Of a stretch of DNA of 64,000 bases, positions 1-9,659 are shown in pieces. The notes beneath the pieces are model-generated. The model made no database searches, had not been told where the DNA came from, and saw only the letters and a list, made by a program, of their open reading frames with translations. This DNA comes from Enterobacter ludwigii (GTDB lineage: Bacteria > Pseudomonadota > Gammaproteobacteria > Enterobacterales > Enterobacteriaceae): assembly GCF_001750725.1 (NCBI RefSeq), contig NZ_CP017279.1, forward strand, positions 1,736,001 to 1,800,000, written 5' to 3'. Each line of letters starts with the position of its first letter. Position 1 is the stretch's first letter. The translations under genes were made by a program, and so were the position numbers.

Positions 1-879
1 GAAACGGTCGCTGTCGCCTTCGTCATGGTTTTCCCATTCGTAGGCGTATTCCAGCGTCATGGATAATCCATTGTTGAAGTCATACGCGTACAGTAAACCC
101 AGTCGGTTGAAATCGTGTCCTTCACGATCGGGATCGTCCTGCCAGTCCCAGTTCGACCAGCGATCCAGCCCCAGACGGGTATATGGCGTGAGCGTCGTCT
201 GGCCTAATGAAACAGGCAGATACGCGCGAATTTCCTGCGTTGAAAATTCGCCGTTATTACGTGAACTGTCCATATTGAAACCGCGCTCAAGATAATAGTT
301 CACTTTTGCAGAGAAGGTTTCATTAATGGTCCAGGTAAAACCCGTTTCCGTTTCTACACGGCTGTCGGCATAACCGGTTTTTTCCAGGTCATTCGCAAAC
401 TGATACATGGCAAACCAGCCACCAAAACGCCATTCGTCGGACAATTTAATATCCCAGTCCGGCTGAATTTTGTAACGCTGCATATTTGCGCTACCGTCTT
501 TGGCACCGTGTTCATCTTTAAAGTGATAACCGTAATTACGGAAACCGCCGGTCAACCCGAGTGTAAAATCATCGGTGCCGATAAAGCGATAGCGTAATTC
601 AAATTCCGGGCGGTCAAAATAGGTCCCACGGGTCATGCTGCTGTAATCAACCGGTCCTTCCTGATACATTGCCAGCGAAAGGGTCCAGGCATCCCATGTG
701 GCATTAAACCACACAGAGGGTTCATATAATCCATCTTTATCGTCGCCCTGACCTTCGACGTTTTCAATTTCATACATGGCACCGATATTAAATTCCCAGT
801 GTTTTGCTGATTCCGTTGCGTGCGCGCAGCTAACCCCTGCGCACAGAACGAGCGCAGCACTTCTTAGTAGAGTACTCAT
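1..879 (-). CDS. ompG: OmpG-type monomeric outer-membrane porin (3' end cut by window edge)
   Basis: The protein is a 14-stranded beta-barrel porin of the OmpG family, which passes sugars and oligosaccharides non-selectively across the outer membrane. The 293 codons visible begin with a signal peptide (residues 1 to about 21, ending in CAHA). The barrel follows, with family blocks such as NIGAMYEIENVEG, NYYLERGFNMD, LDRWSNWDWQDD and HDEGDSDRF. E. coli OmpG is 301 residues, so roughly a dozen residues are lost beyond base 1. The start is set by AGGGAA 6-7 bases upstream. It is the last visible gene of the ycj sugar operon, separated from ycjV by a hairpin, as in E. coli. It probably supplies outer-membrane entry for the sugars handled by that operon. 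Confidence 0.95.
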   Translation of the reverse strand, partial: MSTLLRSAALVLCAGVSCAHATESAKHWEFNIGAMYEIENVEGQGDDKDGLYEPSVWFNATWDAWTLSLAMYQEGPVDYSSMTRGTYFDRPEFELRYRFIGTDDFTLGLTGGFRNYGYHFKDEHGAKDGSANMQRYKIQPDWDIKLSDEWRFGGWFAMYQFANDLEKTGYADSRVETETGFTWTINETFSAKVNYYLERGFNMDSSRNNGEFSTQEIRAYLPVSLGQTTLTPYTRLGLDRWSNWDWQDDPDREGHDFNRLGLLYAYDFNNGLSMTLEYAYEWENHDEGDSDRF

Positions 880-905
880 TTAAATGTTCCCTTTATAATT
901 AACTC

Positions 906-933
906 AAAAAAAACCGGAAATTTGCATTTCCGG
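906..933 (-). terminator. Hairpin with U8 tract between ycjV and ompG
   Basis: On the minus strand an 8-bp perfect stem (CCGGAAAT/ATTTCCGG, 4-base loop) is followed by eight T residues. It lies 12 bases after the ycjV stop and 26 bases before the ompG start. This is a classical intrinsic terminator shape. It may partly insulate ompG from the ycj operon, in which case ompG would depend on read-through or on a promoter in the short gap. Confidence 0.75.
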
Positions 934-945
934 CGAACGCCTTTC

Positions 946-2028
946 TTATCTAATAGCCACTTCAGTATCAGCGTCGAAGAAATGGCATTTATTCATATCG
1001 AACTGGATGCCGATATTATCCCCCGCCGCATAATCATTTACCGCTCCTGCACGAACGACCAGCTCATGCCCGCCCACGGTGGCATAGAGCATGAACTCAG
1101 CCCCGGTCAGTTCGGCCACGCTGACTTTTGCCGCAATATCATCCCCACGGCTTTGCAGCGTCAGAATATCTTCCGGCCGGATCCCAAAGACCACGGCTTT
1201 ACGCTGATATCCGGCGGCATTCACCGCCGCCAGCGTGTCTTCAGGTATCTCCAGACGTAGCGTTTCCGTCACGAAATAGCGATCGTCTATCGCGCCCCGA
1301 ATAAAATTCATTGCCGGTGATCCGATGAAGCCCGCCACAAACATATTCGCCGGTTCGTTGTAGACCTGCTTAGGTGCCCCCACCTGCTGAATAACGCCAT
1401 CCTTGAGGATCACAATCCGGGTCGCCATCGTCATCGCTTCCGTCTGATCGTGGGTCACGTAAATCATTGTGGTGTTGAGCTTCTGATGCAGCTTGCTGAT
1501 TTCAGCACGCATTTGCACACGCAGCTTGGCGTCCAGGTTAGAAAGCGGTTCATCCATCAGAAAGACGCCGGCTTCGCGCACAATCGCCCGTCCTAACGCC
1601 ACGCGCTGACGTTGCCCACCCGACAATGCGCCAGGTTTACGCGTGAGGTAATCACGCAACCCCAGGATTTGTGCCGCCCAGTTCACGCGCTCTTCAATGA
1701 CCGCGGGGGCAATTTTCTGCATCTTCAGGCCAAACGCCATGTTGTCGTAAACCGTCATGTGCGGATAAAGCGCATAGTTCTGGAAAACCATCGCAATGTC
1801 GCGGGACTTGGCGGGCACATCGTTCATGCAGACACCGTCAATCACCAGCTCACCGGCGGAGATCTCCTCCAGCCCGGCAATCATGCGAAGCGTCGTCGAT
1901 TTACCGCACCCCGAGGGACCCACAAAGACGATAAACTCCTTGTCCTCAATTTCGAGGTTAAAATCCTTAACCACATGGACCTGGTTATCGTAGATTTTCT
2001 GAATATGTTTCAGAGACAGTTGAGCCAT
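946..2028 (-). CDS. ycjV: Sugar ABC transporter ATP-binding subunit (MalK/UgpC type)
   Basis: A 360-residue ATPase of the MalK family. The nucleotide-binding domain carries Walker A GPSGCGKST (about residues 37-45), signature LSGGQRQRV, Walker B VFLMDEPLSNLD and the switch His in YVTHDQTEA. The C-terminal third is the MalK-type TOBE/regulatory region (FGIRPEDI). It should energise import through the YcjO/YcjP permeases with the YcjN binding protein. An in-frame ATG 17 codons upstream is rejected, because MAQLSLKHI begins just after AAGGAA and right after the ycjU stop. The E. coli K-12 copy is, as I recall, a frameshifted pseudogene; here the frame is intact, so this transporter has its own dedicated ATPase. 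Confidence 0.93.
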   Translation of the reverse strand: MAQLSLKHIQKIYDNQVHVVKDFNLEIEDKEFIVFVGPSGCGKSTTLRMIAGLEEISAGELVIDGVCMNDVPAKSRDIAMVFQNYALYPHMTVYDNMAFGLKMQKIAPAVIEERVNWAAQILGLRDYLTRKPGALSGGQRQRVALGRAIVREAGVFLMDEPLSNLDAKLRVQMRAEISKLHQKLNTTMIYVTHDQTEAMTMATRIVILKDGVIQQVGAPKQVYNEPANMFVAGFIGSPAMNFIRGAIDDRYFVTETLRLEIPEDTLAAVNAAGYQRKAVVFGIRPEDILTLQSRGDDIAAKVSVAELTGAEFMLYATVGGHELVVRAGAVNDYAAGDNIGIQFDMNKCHFFDADTEVAIR

Positions 2029-2030
2029 TT

Positions 2031-2708
2031 TTAATTCCTTATCATTACCGTTCGGCATGCCCAGAAATCCGTCAGGCATTTCCAGGTCAGTTCCTGCGTT
2101 GAATGAAGTTGTAATCCCGCATGGTTCAGGCCAGGCCCAATCCCGACCGAGAGCATTCCCGCCGCGTTGATTGCCTCAACGCCGGCTGCAGCATCTTCGA
2201 TTCCAATAGCCTGCTCGGGGCGCACGTTCAGCCCGGCGCAGGCCGCAAGAAAGATCTCCGGGTCCGGTTTTGAGCGGGCAATGCGCGAGGCATCGGCGCA
2301 GAAATCAAAAGCCCTCTCAATGCCCAGCGCCTGCAAAATACCGGGGGCGTTAAGGGACACTGAGGCCAGCCCGATTTTGACGTTCGCCGCACGAATTTCC
2401 GCCAGCACCTCGCGGATGCCCGGAAGCAGAGAATCCTGCGTCAACGACGCCAGAGACCCGACGTAGCGCGCGTTCTTTTTATCCGCGAGCGCCTGCCGCT
2501 GCTGGTCGTTAAACTCCCCCTCTTTTCCGCCATGGCGCAGGATCCGCTGCAGCGATTCCATACGGCTTATCCCTTTCAGCTCGTCGTTGAACACCACGTC
2601 GAACGAGATGCCAATTTCCTGCGCCACGGCACGCCAGGCCAGAAAATGCAGATGCGCGGTATCGGTGATCACACCATCAAGATCAAAGACAACGGCCTCA
2701 GGCATCAT
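2031..2708 (-). CDS. ycjU: Beta-phosphoglucomutase
   Basis: A 225-residue HAD-superfamily phosphatase-like mutase that converts beta-D-glucose 1-phosphate to glucose 6-phosphate. The DxD nucleophile motif sits in FDLDGVITD (residues 8-16), followed by the family blocks LKGIS, GLASVS and [14 protein letters not shown] and the acidic motif IGIEDAAAG. The start is the ATGATG just inside the ycjT stop (11-bp overlap), preceded by GGGAGC, so translation is probably coupled to ycjT. It uses the beta-glucose 1-phosphate released by the phosphorylase YcjT. The C-terminus runs to 2 bases before ycjV. A perfect copy of the ycjM operator lies 13 bases upstream of its start. Confidence 0.95.
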   Translation of the reverse strand: MMPEAVVFDLDGVITDTAHLHFLAWRAVAQEIGISFDVVFNDELKGISRMESLQRILRHGGKEGEFNDQQRQALADKKNARYVGSLASLTQDSLLPGIREVLAEIRAANVKIGLASVSLNAPGILQALGIERAFDFCADASRIARSKPDPEIFLAACAGLNVRPEQAIGIEDAAAGVEAINAAGMLSVGIGPGLNHAGLQLHSTQELTWKCLTDFWACRTVMIRN

Positions 2709-4977
2709 GATTTGCTCCCGTGGTAGCGGTCCCATAAGTAGATGTAAAAAAATCCCTGAAAGAACAGACCTGCCGATCCGTTATGCACAGGGTTTTACCC
2801 CACAGCGTTAAGGTCACCGGTGCAGTGGTTTCAATCGTTAAAACATCATTTTCAAACGTGAAGTGCATGCGCGCGTTTCTCCATCGCAGCGGGAAAGCCA
2901 GTTTTCGCCAGTGGGCAGGCAACTTCGGGGCAAGATGCAATTCCCCCTGGACGATCTGCATGCCGGCAAATCCCTGAATAACGCCGGACCAGATAGCCCC
3001 GGTGGCGGCAGCATGAATCCCGTCATCGCAGCTGTGCGGATCGTCGCCCAGATCGATGGCGATACCCTCGCGCCAGAAGGCGTAGGCCCTTTCCGTATCG
3101 CCACACCGGGCAGCAACAATTCCATGAATCGCTTTGCTCAGCGAAGAGTCGTGTATGGTACGCGGCTCGTAGTACGCCAGGTTGGCAGCACACTGCTGTG
3201 GGGTAAACCGTTCCGGCAGCAGGTAGTTGAGCATCACCACGTCGGCCTGTTTAAGAATCTGCATCTCGTTCACTTCCGCGCGGGAGTAATCGAGCAGAAT
3301 GGTCTGTTTACCCGCTTTCGCCTTATAGCGGCTCAGATCGATTGCCGGTTTCGCCATGAAGGTGTCATCCTGAGGAAGGACCCCTTCTGCGTTGGCTTGC
3401 GGTAACCACAAACGGGACATAAACCGGCTGGCATTCTCCATGAAGCCGGCATCTTCACGATTGAACATCGCCATAAACTGGCGCGCACAGGCGACATTGT
3501 GCCAGGCCAGATAGTTGGTGTAGGCATTGTTATTGACGTGCTCCGTGTACTCATCCGGCCCGATCACATCGTGGATTTCCAGGCGATCATTGACTTCCGT
3601 CGCCCGCCCCATCCAGAACGTTGCCGTCTCTATCAGTAGCGTCAGCCCTTCGTTACGCATAAACGCGTCATCATGTGTCGCCTGCCAGTAGGCCACGACA
3701 GCCCAGGCAATGTCCGCCACAATGTGATGTTCTGCCAGCGCAGAGGCCACTTTCTGGCGCGTGCCCGTGCGGATGTTGATTGCTGCATATTCCGGCGTTT
3801 CCTCCTGACCGCTCGCGGCGCTCTCCCAGGGGAAAAGTGCGCCAGGCCAGCCGTTGCGACGCGCTTTTTCACGAGCTCCGGCCAGGTTGAGCCAGCGATA
3901 ACGCAGCAGACTGCGGGCGACCTGCGGACGCGTAAAGAGATGGAAAGGCAGCAGGAAAATTTCGGTATCCCAGAAGACGTGGCCTTTATACCCTTCGCCG
4001 GTCAATCCTTTCGCGGCGATACTGCAGCGCTCATTGTCGGCAGGCGTCATGGCGGTCAAATGCCAGACGGTATAATCCAGCGCGAGCTGATCCTGCGGTT
4101 CCGCAGACGTTACCGCCACCCGCGCATCTCGCCAGACGTCTTCCCAGGCGCAGGCAGAGCTCTCCAGCAACGATGCGTAGCCTCGTGCTGCGCACACCTT
4201 GAGTTCGGCCAGTGCGTTACGCGCAAACGACGCCTGCGAAAGGGCTTTGTCACTGCGGTGGGCGACCCAGACGATCTTTTCAATCGTGACAGTGTCACCC
4301 TGCGAAACGTTCAGGTCGTAATGCGCACTGATGCGACGATTTTTAGCGGTAAAGCAGCTTTCGCTACCCGCAGAAAGCCGGCAGAACGCGGATATAACGA
4401 CGTCAGAGACTCGGTCCTGCGTTTCATACACGCCCTGCATACAGTTCTGGTCGAATACCCGGACTGAAATCTCATCCAGATGCTGCCTGCCGCTGTTGGT
4501 TTGCGTCGCATCGATTCCGGTTTTCAACACCACCTGCGAGGGCCCATCAAGGGGAGTGATGGCGAGTTGCATTGCCACTAACGGCAGCTGAGCGAGAGAA
4601 ACGAAACGACGGCTCTCCAGGCGGTAGCGTTTCCCGTCGGGCGAGCGCCAGAGCACGCTGCGACGCAGTTCACCATTGGCAAACGCCAGCTCGCGCTGCC
4701 ACTCAAGAAGCGCCCCGGAAAGCAGGGTAAAATTCACACCATCCAGTTCAACCTCAATACCGGTAATATCCGGCAGGTTGATTAACTCCGTGGTCTCATT
4801 GCGACCTGCGCGATGATAAAGCCCGGCGAGATACATGCCCCTGGTTTGCTGGGTGTAATCCTCTTCGTGTGCCGCGCGAATGCCCATGTAGCCATTGCCG
4901 CAAGCCATGATGGAGGCGTATTTATTCAGACTGTGGGGAGAGAAGCCCGGTTCGGTTAAAACAGACACATTCAGCAT
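2698..4977 (-). CDS. ycjT: Kojibiose phosphorylase, glycoside hydrolase family 65
   Basis: A 759-residue GH65 phosphorylase. The E. coli homologue (755 residues) cleaves kojibiose, a 1,2-alpha-glucobiose, with phosphate to give beta-glucose 1-phosphate and glucose. The N-terminal super-sandwich domain is followed by the alpha/alpha barrel with [17 protein letters not shown] (about 323-339). The catalytic acid is Glu476 in [16 protein letters not shown]. Further conserved blocks are [13 protein letters not shown] and [15 protein letters not shown]. It overlaps ycjS upstream by 7 bp and ycjU downstream by 11 bp, so the three are tightly coupled. Its product feeds YcjU. Confidence 0.95.
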   Translation of the reverse strand: MLNVSVLTEPGFSPHSLNKYASIMACGNGYMGIRAAHEEDYTQQTRGMYLAGLYHRAGRNETTELINLPDITGIEVELDGVNFTLLSGALLEWQRELAFANGELRRSVLWRSPDGKRYRLESRRFVSLAQLPLVAMQLAITPLDGPSQVVLKTGIDATQTNSGRQHLDEISVRVFDQNCMQGVYETQDRVSDVVISAFCRLSAGSESCFTAKNRRISAHYDLNVSQGDTVTIEKIVWVAHRSDKALSQASFARNALAELKVCAARGYASLLESSACAWEDVWRDARVAVTSAEPQDQLALDYTVWHLTAMTPADNERCSIAAKGLTGEGYKGHVFWDTEIFLLPFHLFTRPQVARSLLRYRWLNLAGAREKARRNGWPGALFPWESAASGQEETPEYAAINIRTGTRQKVASALAEHHIVADIAWAVVAYWQATHDDAFMRNEGLTLLIETATFWMGRATEVNDRLEIHDVIGPDEYTEHVNNNAYTNYLAWHNVACARQFMAMFNREDAGFMENASRFMSRLWLPQANAEGVLPQDDTFMAKPAIDLSRYKAKAGKQTILLDYSRAEVNEMQILKQADVVMLNYLLPERFTPQQCAANLAYYEPRTIHDSSLSKAIHGIVAARCGDTERAYAFWREGIAIDLGDDPHSCDDGIHAAATGAIWSGVIQGFAGMQIVQGELHLAPKLPAHWRKLAFPLRWRNARMHFTFENDVLTIETTAPVTLTLWGKTLCITDRQVCSFRDFFTSTYGTATTGANHDA
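2721..2734. promoter_or_regulatory. Internal copy of the ycj operator (TGGTAGCGGTCCCA)
   Basis: The 14-mer TGGTAGCGGTCCCA is an imperfect palindrome of the LacI/GalR operator style. It lies inside the last codons of ycjT, just before the ycjU start. Exactly the same 14 bases recur at the ycjM promoter (12665-12678), about 10 kb away at the other end of the transcription unit. The likely ligand is the LacI-family regulator YcjW, encoded beyond ompG in E. coli and outside this window. It could control an internal promoter or act as an auxiliary looping operator. Confidence 0.65.
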
Positions 4978-6026
4978 AACGTCACGCTTTCCCCTGTATC
5001 CGCCGATTCATAAAGCGCGGCAACAAGTTGCTGGATAACCAGCCCCTGTTCCGCATCTGCGATCATAACCGGCTCTCCCAGCACATGGCGTACAAACGCC
5101 TCCATGCTGCGCAGGTGACGCTGGTCGTCTGCCTCATCACGCTGCATGAGGGTCTGTAAAACGCCCGCCTCATCGTGGTAAATGTGTGCCGGGAAGAGCG
5201 TGGCCCCCGCCTTTTCCCCACAGAATGAAACATTCATGATCGACTGCTCGCGGATATTCAACGCAAACGACGTATCCAGGCGCAGAACGCCGCCATTGCA
5301 GAATTCAATTGTGCCAAACAAAGCATCTTCAACGGTAAACCGGGCGGGATCCCACTCGCCAAACTGTCCACTGTTTTTACGGTTCCCCAGCTTCTGGAAG
5401 CTGTGGGCGGTCACCCTTTTTACCGCCGGGAAACCCAGCACATACATCGCGGCATCCAGCATATGAATACCGATATCGATCAGCGGTCCGCCACCCTGTA
5501 GCGATTTGTTCGTAAAGACGCCCCAGCCCGGCACGCCGCAACGACGCAGCGCCTGCGCCGACGTAAAGTAGATCTCACCTAACGCCCCATTTGTGACAGC
5601 GTCACGTAACAGCTGCGTGTCGAGCGCAAACCGATGGTGGAAATCATACGCCAGCACTTTTCCCGCTTTACGGGCCGTCATGCGCATCTGGTCAGCCTGT
5701 TGCGGCGTCATGGCAGGCGGTTTTTCGCACATCACATGACATCCGGCCTCCAGTGCCGCCATGACATGTTCAAAATGGAACCGGTTTGGGGAGCAGACGC
5801 TGACCACATCAGGTTTTACCGCCTGCAGCATTTCAGATGCATTCTGCCAGACCGAAGGAATTGCATGACGTTCCGCAAACGCCTGTGCCTGTTCAAGGCC
5901 GCTGTCCATGACAGCGACCATTTGAACATCACTGCGTGTGGCGTAATACGAGGCATGCACTTTGTCCGCGACCTGCCCGGCGCCAATAATGGCGACGCGC
6001 AGAAGCGAAGGTGTTGAAGCACTCAT
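4971..6026 (-). CDS. ycjS: NAD(P)-dependent 3-keto-glucoside oxidoreductase, Gfo/Idh/MocA family
   Basis: A 351-residue Gfo/Idh/MocA dehydrogenase. The Rossmann motif IIGAGQVADK is at the N-terminus, the EKPPA motif carries the catalytic Lys, and GGGPLIDIGIHMLDAA is the family block containing the conserved Asp and His. In E. coli YcjS reduces 3-keto-D-glucosides to D-glucosides in the YcjQ-YcjR-YcjS pathway. The start chosen (MSASTPSLLRVAI) lies 11 bases after an AAGGA. Two other in-frame ATGs, at 6038 and 6047, overlap the end of ycjR and would add 4 or 7 residues. The stop overlaps the ycjT start by 7 bp. Confidence 0.93.
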   Translation of the reverse strand: MSASTPSLLRVAIIGAGQVADKVHASYYATRSDVQMVAVMDSGLEQAQAFAERHAIPSVWQNASEMLQAVKPDVVSVCSPNRFHFEHVMAALEAGCHVMCEKPPAMTPQQADQMRMTARKAGKVLAYDFHHRFALDTQLLRDAVTNGALGEIYFTSAQALRRCGVPGWGVFTNKSLQGGGPLIDIGIHMLDAAMYVLGFPAVKRVTAHSFQKLGNRKNSGQFGEWDPARFTVEDALFGTIEFCNGGVLRLDTSFALNIREQSIMNVSFCGEKAGATLFPAHIYHDEAGVLQTLMQRDEADDQRHLRSMEAFVRHVLGEPVMIADAEQGLVIQQLVAALYESADTGESVTLC

Positions 6027-6040
6027 CACGCTCGTCATCC

Positions 6041-6829
6041 TTAGCATTCACGCAGATACGTGAGTGAATCCTGGTAAGCCTGGGCCGGATCGTCGGCGCG
6101 GACACGGCACTCATACACCACGTAGCCCTGATAGTTGTCCGCACGAAGCTGCCCGAACAACGTGGCAAAATCCAGGGTCCCGCTGCCAGGCTGATAGCGA
6201 TGGTTATCGGCGATATGCACATGACCCAGCAGATCCCGGTTGCGATGCAGCGCCTCTGTTAGCGAATCTTCTTCGATATTCATGTGGTAAAAATCGCCGA
6301 TGATCTGCACATGCCTGAGCGCGTTCTCTTTGATATAGCGACGCGCATCCGCGAGCGTGTTGATCATGTGATCCTGGTAGCGGTTGAGCGGCTCAAGATA
6401 AACGGTGGTCCCGGTACGCGCCGCCACCTCATCCAGATAACGCAGCGAAGCACTCACCGCTTCGCGATCACCCGCCAGGCTGCGTGGAGAGGTCATCGGC
6501 GGCAAGCGGAAGGTAAACATTCCCCAGGCGGCGGGCACAATAATTCCCTTTCCACCCACTTCAGCCAGTGCTTCCAGGATGCGTTCGATCTGTTTTAATC
6601 CGTTCAGACGACGTTCTTCAATGAAGTCACCAATCCAGCCGTCATATCCCCCGCAGGCGGTGGTCACCGGCAGGCCCGTGGCGGTGATTGCGGCTTTCAC
6701 TTCATCGAGATTGTCCACCAGCAGTTTGCCGTCAATTTCATAGCCATCAAAACCCATCGCTTTGATGTACTGGAATTTCTCCAGAATAGAAGTCGGGAAA
6801 AAGGCCTGGTTTTGCGTTGCGATTTTCAT
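6041..6829 (-). CDS. ycjR: 3-keto-guloside 4-epimerase, xylose isomerase-like TIM barrel
   Basis: A 262-residue sugar isomerase/epimerase (AP endonuclease family 2 fold), the same length as E. coli YcjR. Metal-binding positions are visible in VYLEPLNRYQDH, IIGDFYHMNIEE and VHIADNHRYQPG, and in the late YVVYE block. In E. coli it is a Mn-dependent epimerase that inverts C4 of 3-keto-gulosides to give 3-keto-glucosides, between YcjQ and YcjS. One visible difference is Cys after the last conserved Glu (YECRV), where I remember Gly in E. coli. It lies 16 bases after ycjQ and its stop is 14 bases before the ycjS start. Confidence 0.95.
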   Translation of the reverse strand: MKIATQNQAFFPTSILEKFQYIKAMGFDGYEIDGKLLVDNLDEVKAAITATGLPVTTACGGYDGWIGDFIEERRLNGLKQIERILEALAEVGGKGIIVPAAWGMFTFRLPPMTSPRSLAGDREAVSASLRYLDEVAARTGTTVYLEPLNRYQDHMINTLADARRYIKENALRHVQIIGDFYHMNIEEDSLTEALHRNRDLLGHVHIADNHRYQPGSGTLDFATLFGQLRADNYQGYVVYECRVRADDPAQAYQDSLTYLREC

Positions 6830-6845
6830 TGATGCTCTCCTTAGC

Positions 6846-7898
6846 TTAAAAAGTGACGCCCATCTTGATGCTCAGTTCCGGATGCTGATCGACATACTTC
6901 ATGTAGCTCTCAGCGCTGGTGGTAAAGGTGACAACCGGGTCAATCAGATCTTCGCAGTTCAGATAACCGTTCATCAGCAGTTCCCAGCAGGTCTCTTCAA
7001 TACGCTTGCGGCTCCAGCGCGGGTAATCCGGGTTGGGTTCGCTGCAGGCGCGCGAGAAAACGATTTTCGCGTTATTGAAGTGGGCTTCACGCCCCAGATT
7101 GAACCCTTCTGCGAACGGTTTCGCGAAAGCCACGTAGGAGATTGTTCCACCGTAGGCGAGCCCGCGCAGCGCAGACTGCAATGCATCGGCAAAACCGCTG
7201 GTTTCGATAATCACGTCAGCGCCCTGCTTTCCGGTCAGTTTTTTAATCTCCAGACCGACATCGGTGCCAAACGGACTGAGGCAGTAATCAGCCCCGTGAC
7301 GGCGGGCAATTTCGCAGCGATGTTCGATAGGGTCGACACCGATGACGATGGATGCACCGGCTTTTTTCGCCAGCTGAATCGCAATCTGCCCAATAGCACC
7401 CAGTCCGACCACAACGACAAAATCCCCCACCCGCACGTTAGCATCACGCACACCGCTCATGGCGAACTGAGCAGGGTCGTAACAGACGGCATTTTTCCAG
7501 GAAGACCCTTGCGGCATTTTGCGCAGCTTGTAGTTATTAACGGCATTCACGATGACCGTCTCCTGCAGCGGCCCATAGCAGCAGACACGGTCGCCCGTCT
7601 GGTACTCCGTCACGTCATCGCCGCATTCGATAATGTCGCCAACGATCATGTTGCCCAGTTGGAACTTACCAAACTCAATGCCCCGCGCCGCGCCCTCTTC
7701 ACGCGGGGTAAACATCTGCCACTCCGCGTTAAACTCCTCATCAATGAAGGGACTTGCCGCACGGAAATCTACCACTTCGGTGCCGTGTTTTGGCGCGCCG
7801 AAGCGCGCACGAATTTTCACTTCATGGACGGCAACAGGACGATCTTCATATTCCACCAGCGCCGCTACACGAGGCGCTGTCGCAACTAACTTTTTCAT
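6846..7898 (-). CDS. ycjQ: D-guloside 3-dehydrogenase, zinc-dependent MDR family
   Basis: A 350-residue medium-chain dehydrogenase nearly identical in pattern to E. coli YcjQ (also 350). The cofactor-binding Rossmann motif is VVVGLGAIGQIAIQLAKKAG (about residues 170-190), with IGVDP at the end of the next strand. In E. coli it oxidises C3 of D-gulosides, the first step of the conversion to D-glucosides completed by YcjR and YcjS. The start is fixed by the conserved MKKLVATAPRVAALVEYEDR and an upstream AGGAGT. It follows ycjP by 28 bases in the same transcription unit. Confidence 0.95.
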   Translation of the reverse strand: MKKLVATAPRVAALVEYEDRPVAVHEVKIRARFGAPKHGTEVVDFRAASPFIDEEFNAEWQMFTPREEGAARGIEFGKFQLGNMIVGDIIECGDDVTEYQTGDRVCCYGPLQETVIVNAVNNYKLRKMPQGSSWKNAVCYDPAQFAMSGVRDANVRVGDFVVVVGLGAIGQIAIQLAKKAGASIVIGVDPIEHRCEIARRHGADYCLSPFGTDVGLEIKKLTGKQGADVIIETSGFADALQSALRGLAYGGTISYVAFAKPFAEGFNLGREAHFNNAKIVFSRACSEPNPDYPRWSRKRIEETCWELLMNGYLNCEDLIDPVVTFTTSAESYMKYVDQHPELSIKMGVTF

Positions 7899-7926
7899 GA
7901 CTGACTCCTAGTTAAAACTGGCCGCC

Positions 7927-8769
7927 TCAGCCCTTAACGCCACCGGCGGTCAAACCACTTTTGATAAAACGTTCAGACAGTGCGTACATGATGACCACCG
8001 GAAGCGCTGTCACCAGCGATGCCGCCATCATCCGACCCCAGATATAATCTGGCGTGCTAAAGAGCGTGTTCAGCCCAACCGGCAAGGTGAAATTGCTGGC
8101 GCTGGACAGGAAAATGGATGCAAACAGGTAGTCGTTCCATGCCACCATGAAGCAGTAGACGAACACCGACACGAGGCCGGAAATCGCCAGCGGAACGGTA
8201 ATGCGGAAGATAATTTGCAGGCGGTTAAGCCCGTCCATCATCGCGGCTTCTTCTATTTCATCCGGAATGGTGTCGAAATAGCTGCGCAGCATAAAGACGG
8301 CTGTCGGCAGCGTCTGGGTCACCATGGTGATAATCAGCGCCAGCTCCGTGTCATAGATCCCCAGCGCGGTGATGATTTTGAACAGCGGCACCACCAGCAA
8401 AATCCCCGAGAACATATAGACGGTGTAAAAACTCGCATTGATCGTCGTGCGTCCTTTAAAACGCAGTTTGGATAACGCGTAAGCCCCCAGCGTGCCGAGA
8501 AAAACGGCAATTACCGACGAGGTCAGCGAGACCACCATGCTGTTTCTGAAGTAGTCCACAAACGGGAAGATCAGCGGATTAAAGATGTCGATGTAATGCT
8601 GCAGCGTCCACGCCTGCGGCAGGATGGTCGGATGGAGCGATATCGCCTCTTTCGCGCTCTTAAGCGAGGTCATTAACATCACAAAGAACGGGAACAGCGT
8701 GATGATCAGAAACACCGCCAGCCCCAGATAAAAACCGAGACGGCCCAGTACGCGTTTATTTGTTGCCAT
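7927..8769 (-). CDS. ycjP: Sugar ABC transporter permease (MalG type)
   Basis: A 280-residue inner-membrane permease with six predicted membrane segments. The EAA cytoplasmic loop that docks to the ATPase is visible as EEAAMMDGLNRLQIIFRITVP. It pairs with YcjO as the membrane channel of the importer energised by YcjV and loaded by YcjN. The reading frame overlaps the ycjO end by 14 bp, indicating translational coupling and a fixed 1:1 output of the two permeases. Confidence 0.94.
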   Translation of the reverse strand: MATNKRVLGRLGFYLGLAVFLIITLFPFFVMLMTSLKSAKEAISLHPTILPQAWTLQHYIDIFNPLIFPFVDYFRNSMVVSLTSSVIAVFLGTLGAYALSKLRFKGRTTINASFYTVYMFSGILLVVPLFKIITALGIYDTELALIITMVTQTLPTAVFMLRSYFDTIPDEIEEAAMMDGLNRLQIIFRITVPLAISGLVSVFVYCFMVAWNDYLFASIFLSSASNFTLPVGLNTLFSTPDYIWGRMMAASLVTALPVVIMYALSERFIKSGLTAGGVKG

Positions 8770-9637
8770 TGAGGTTTACCCTTTTTCTGGTCAGCAGAAT
8801 GACGGCGAAGATGATCACGAACAGCACCACGGAGATGGCAGCGGCTTTCCCGAGGTCATTGAAGGCAAATGCGGTCTTGTAGAGATAGACGCCCAAAATA
8901 TCGACCTTGGTGGTCAGGAGATAAACATCAGCGAACATATAGAACATCCAGATGGTTCGCAGTGTAATCACCGTGGCCAGCACCGGCATAATGGCGGGCA
9001 GCGTGACGATACGAAAACGCTGCCAGGCATTTGCCCCATCCATTTCCGCGGCTTCGTACAGCGATTTATCGATGGTCTGCAATATCGCGAGGAACGAGAT
9101 AAACGCGTAGGGGAAGTAACGCCAGATGGCGAACAGCACCACCAGCACAAAACTGCTGCCCGGGTTGTCGAACCACAGCGGCGCCTGGTCATACAGGTGC
9201 AACAGATCGACACCCAGATAGTTCACAATGCCGTAGCCGTTGTTGAACATGTATTTCCATGCAAACACCAGCGAGATGGATGGTGTGACGTAGGACAAAA
9301 TCACCAGTGAACGCGCCGTTTTCCGCAGGCGAAATTCCCGGTTAAAAAAGAGGGCAACGGCCAGCCCCAGCGCCGTGCTGCCCATCACCACCAGGGCGGT
9401 GTACCAGAACGTCATCCACAGGGAGTGCCAGAATGCGCCATCGCTGAGGATACGAACATAGTTATCCAGCCCGACAAACACGGCGCTAATGCGCGGGTTA
9501 AGCGGCAAACGTAAAAAGCTGATTTCAATATTGGAAATCATCGGCCAGGCCACCAGGCCCCCCAGCAAAATCAGGCTGGGGGCCAACAGCAGCATGGCGA
9601 AAGGCATATCTGAACGACCAGAAAACAACGTCTTCAT
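8756..9637 (-). CDS. ycjO: Sugar ABC transporter permease (MalF type)
   Basis: A 293-residue inner-membrane permease of the MalF class. The first hydrophobic helix starts near residue 12 (PFAMLLLAPSLILLGG), and the EAA loop appears as YEAAEMDGANAWQRFRIVTLP. GGAAGG precedes the ATG. It lies 22 bases after ycjN and overlaps ycjP by 14 bp. Together these form the membrane part of the importer. The substrate is not proven; the phosphorylases in the operon suggest alpha-glucosides such as kojibiose or glucosylglycerate. Confidence 0.94.
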   Translation of the reverse strand: MKTLFSGRSDMPFAMLLLAPSLILLGGLVAWPMISNIEISFLRLPLNPRISAVFVGLDNYVRILSDGAFWHSLWMTFWYTALVVMGSTALGLAVALFFNREFRLRKTARSLVILSYVTPSISLVFAWKYMFNNGYGIVNYLGVDLLHLYDQAPLWFDNPGSSFVLVVLFAIWRYFPYAFISFLAILQTIDKSLYEAAEMDGANAWQRFRIVTLPAIMPVLATVITLRTIWMFYMFADVYLLTTKVDILGVYLYKTAFAFNDLGKAAAISVVLFVIIFAVILLTRKRVNLNGNK

Positions 9638-9659
9638 AATTTCCTTCCGCAGAGCGCTC